The notes below the pieces were generated by a model that was given only the letters and a program-made list of their open reading frames with translations, ran no database searches and had not been told where the DNA came from. Of a stretch of 64,000 bases of DNA, positions 62,295 through 64,000 are shown piece after piece. Every line of letters begins with the position of its first letter. Within the stretch, counting starts at the first letter, position 1. The position numbers and the translations under genes were made by a program. Source of the DNA: FW021-bin31 sp964647485 (lineage in GTDB: Bacteria > Bacteroidota > Bacteroidia > Chitinophagales > Chitinophagaceae). The stretch is taken from NCBI GenBank assembly GCA_964647485.1, contig CAZYHV010000003.1, forward strand, positions 62,001 to 126,000, in the 5' to 3' direction.

Positions 62295-62386
62295 CCGGAA
62301 AATGATTACTATTACCAGATTTTTACTCTGATTTTCATAGGGTTTCTTAATTTTACCTTTTCATTGAATGTTTAAATCGGAAGAAA

Positions 62387-62998
62387 GTGAAGCGAATAGA
62401 GAAGTATTTCCCTGAATTAACAGAGGTACAAAGACAGCAATTGATTGAGCTGTTGCCTATTTATCAAGAATGGAATGCCAAGATTAATGTCATCTCCAGG
62501 AAAGATATGGATTATTTTTATGAGAAACACGTTTTGCATTCTATGGCTATTGCCAAGGTGCTTTCTTTTTCAAAAGGCATGAAGGTCATGGATCTAGGAA
62601 CAGGAGGCGGATTCCCGGGGCTTCCTTTGGCGATTTTATTTCCGGAGGTTCAGTTTCATTTGGTGGATTCTATTGGAAAAAAACTAAAAGTAGTGGATGC
62701 GGTGAGAGAACAACTGCAATTGAAAAATGTGACAACTGAGCATAACAGGGCAGAAAAAATTAAACATTCACCTTTTGATCTTGTTGTGACGAGAGCTGTG
62801 GCTTCATTGAAGAAATTAGGTCGATGGTCGAAGCCTCTTTTAAAGAAAGATAACGAGGCTGCCTTGATTTGTTTGAAGGGAGGTGAACTTGCAGAAGAAA
62901 TATCAGAAAGTGGATATCGACCTCATGTTTATCATTTGAAAGACTATTTTCAGGAAGATTTTTATAAAACAAAAAAGCTTTTATTGATAAAGCCTTAA
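62387..62998 (+). CDS. rsmG: 16S rRNA (guanine527-N7)-methyltransferase
   Basis: A 203-residue RsmG (GidB). SAM motif VMDLGTGGGFPGLPLAILFP, preceded by WNAKINVISRKDMDYFYEKH and followed by HLVDSIGKKLKVVDAV, VVTRAVASLKKL and LICLKGGELAEEI. It methylates G527 of 16S rRNA. The likely start is a GTG at 62387, giving the peptide KRIEKYFPELTEVQ. It is divergent from tgt. Confidence 0.95.
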   Translation: MKRIEKYFPELTEVQRQQLIELLPIYQEWNAKINVISRKDMDYFYEKHVLHSMAIAKVLSFSKGMKVMDLGTGGGFPGLPLAILFPEVQFHLVDSIGKKLKVVDAVREQLQLKNVTTEHNRAEKIKHSPFDLVVTRAVASLKKLGRWSKPLLKKDNEAALICLKGGELAEEISESGYRPHVYHLKDYFQEDFYKTKKLLLIKP

Positions 62999-63073
62999 TA
63001 TGAGAAGGGGGGAAATGTAAAAGAAAAGATAATAAAGGTAGGGTAGAGGTTCCTTGTTGAAAATAAAAGATTG

Positions 63074-63081
63074 TACTTTTG
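63074..63081 (+). promoter_or_regulatory. -7 promoter box for guaA
   Basis: TACTTTTG, 7 bases before the guaA ATG, so the mRNA would be almost leaderless. Confidence 0.5.
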
Positions 63082-63088
63082 CCAAACC

Positions 63089-64000
63089 ATGAATGAAAAA
63101 ATATTAATATTTGACTTTGGCTCACAATATACACAGTTGATAGCTAGAAAGGTTAGAGCCTGTAATGTGTATTGTGAGATTCATCCTTGTACGAAGGATA
63201 TTTCTATTGATAACTCTGTAAAAGGAGTAATTTTGTCCGGAAGTCCTTTTTCGGTAAACGATTCGAATGCTCCGAAGATGGCGGTAAAGCCATTGTTAGA
63301 AAAAGTTCCTGTGTTAGGGGTTTGTTATGGTGCACAATTAGTAGCAAAGGCTTTTGGTGGGGAGGTGGTTCCTACAACACATAGAGAATATGGAAGAGCA
63401 GAGATGATTCATGACAGTGAGAAAGCTCTTTTTGAAGGAATGTCTAAGCGTAGTCAGGTGTGGATGAGTCACGGGGATGCTATTCTTCACCTTCCGGAAG
63501 ATTTTGAGGTGATAGCATCTACGGCTTCCATTCCTGTAGCGGCTTTTGCAGAAGAGAAGATGAGTGTTCATCCTTTTTACGGATTACAATTTCATCCGGA
63601 AGTCTATCATTCTACAGAAGGAGAACGTTTGTTGAAAAATTTCTTAGTGAATATTTGTGGCTGTTTGCAAGATTGGACACCGGCGGCTTTCGTAAAGGAA
63701 ACTGTAGATCATATCAAAACTATTGTTGGAAAACAACATGTGATTATGGCGTTGAGTGGAGGAGTGGATTCTACGGTGGCTGCGAGTTTGATTCAAGAGG
63801 CGATAGGAGATCAATTAACAGCAGTGTTTGTTGATAATGGATTATTAAGAAAGAATGAATATGAAGAAGTCTTGTCCTCTTATAGGGATATGGGATTGAA
63901 TGTGATTGGGGTGGATGCGAAGGAACGTTTTTATACTGCATTAAAAGAAGTGAAGGATCCTGAACAAAAAAGAAAAATTATAGGTGGTTTATTTATAGAT
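63089..64000 (+). CDS. guaA: GMP synthase, N-terminal part (runs off the window)
   Basis: 304 codons from ATG at 63089 to the window edge. The glutamine amidotransferase domain begins EKILIFDFGSQYTQLIARKV, with its nucleophile in VLGVCYGAQLVAKAFGG and the His-Glu in YGLQFHPEVYHS. The ATP-pyrophosphatase domain follows with the P-loop MALSGGVDSTVAAS. It aminates XMP to GMP. The C-terminal dimerisation domain lies outside the window. Confidence 0.97.
   Translation, partial: MNEKILIFDFGSQYTQLIARKVRACNVYCEIHPCTKDISIDNSVKGVILSGSPFSVNDSNAPKMAVKPLLEKVPVLGVCYGAQLVAKAFGGEVVPTTHREYGRAEMIHDSEKALFEGMSKRSQVWMSHGDAILHLPEDFEVIASTASIPVAAFAEEKMSVHPFYGLQFHPEVYHSTEGERLLKNFLVNICGCLQDWTPAAFVKETVDHIKTIVGKQHVIMALSGGVDSTVAASLIQEAIGDQLTAVFVDNGLLRKNEYEEVLSSYRDMGLNVIGVDAKERFYTALKEVKDPEQKRKIIGGLFID

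Overview
This window is a stretch of a Bacteroidota (Bacteroidetes) chromosome of low to moderate GC. The evidence is the many -7 promoter boxes of the form TAnnTTTG, the lack of strong Shine-Dalgarno sites, and marker genes such as batD/batE, PafA phosphatase, NagB-PIG-L fusion, S9 peptidase, OmpA-type envelope proteins and a mitochondrial-like citrate synthase. Genus cannot be fixed from sequence alone. No rRNA operon, complete insertion sequence or prophage was seen.

Layout. 1-5 kb: end of an outer-membrane barrel gene, a YciI-like protein, a secreted protein, the SRP RNA, batE-batD and a short-chain dehydrogenase. 5-9 kb: amino-sugar kinase plus murQ (cell-wall sugar recycling) and a PafA-type phosphatase. 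9-15 kb: DedA, DUF47-Pit phosphate uptake, a DUF2490 protein, and an NhaA plus K+/H+ antiporter pair. 15-23 kb: metG, a MarR-regulated transporter with a clear operator, a large OmpA-family protein, and a sigma factor with a putative membrane partner. 23-34 kb: two glucosamine-6-phosphate deaminases (one fused to a PIG-L deacetylase), RidA, a small gene graveyard, tsaB, trhO, an S9 peptidase, a degenerate histidine-phosphatase-like lipoprotein, YigZ, an SDR and a thioesterase. 34-42 kb: pyrG, lpdA, an M49-like metallopeptidase lipoprotein, tRNA-Gly(CCC), a palindrome-rich gap and the pxpABC 5-oxoprolinase operon.

42-57.6 kb is the notable region: a complete type I-B CRISPR-Cas locus, all on the + strand. 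The order is WYL regulator, cas8b, cas7, cas5, cas3, cas6, a decayed toxin-antitoxin remnant, cas1, cas2, cas4, leader, then an array that I counted as 72 repeats and 71 spacers. Effector genes overlap or nearly touch (translational coupling). The adaptation genes seem to have their own promoter. Cas6 should cut the transcript to leave an AUUGAAAC handle, Cas8b-Cas7-Cas5 form Cascade and Cas3 degrades the target. Several spacers are informative: one pair matches the same codons of divergent homologues, three encode pentapeptide-repeat motifs, and one is a textbook intrinsic terminator lying in sense orientation inside the array. An 8-bp tandem repeat follows the array.

57.6-64 kb: a VOC-family protein, citrate synthase, an LptF/LptG-type permease, tgt, rsmG and the first 304 codons of guaA, which runs off the window. 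All functions are assigned from motifs and family knowledge read by eye; no database search was possible.
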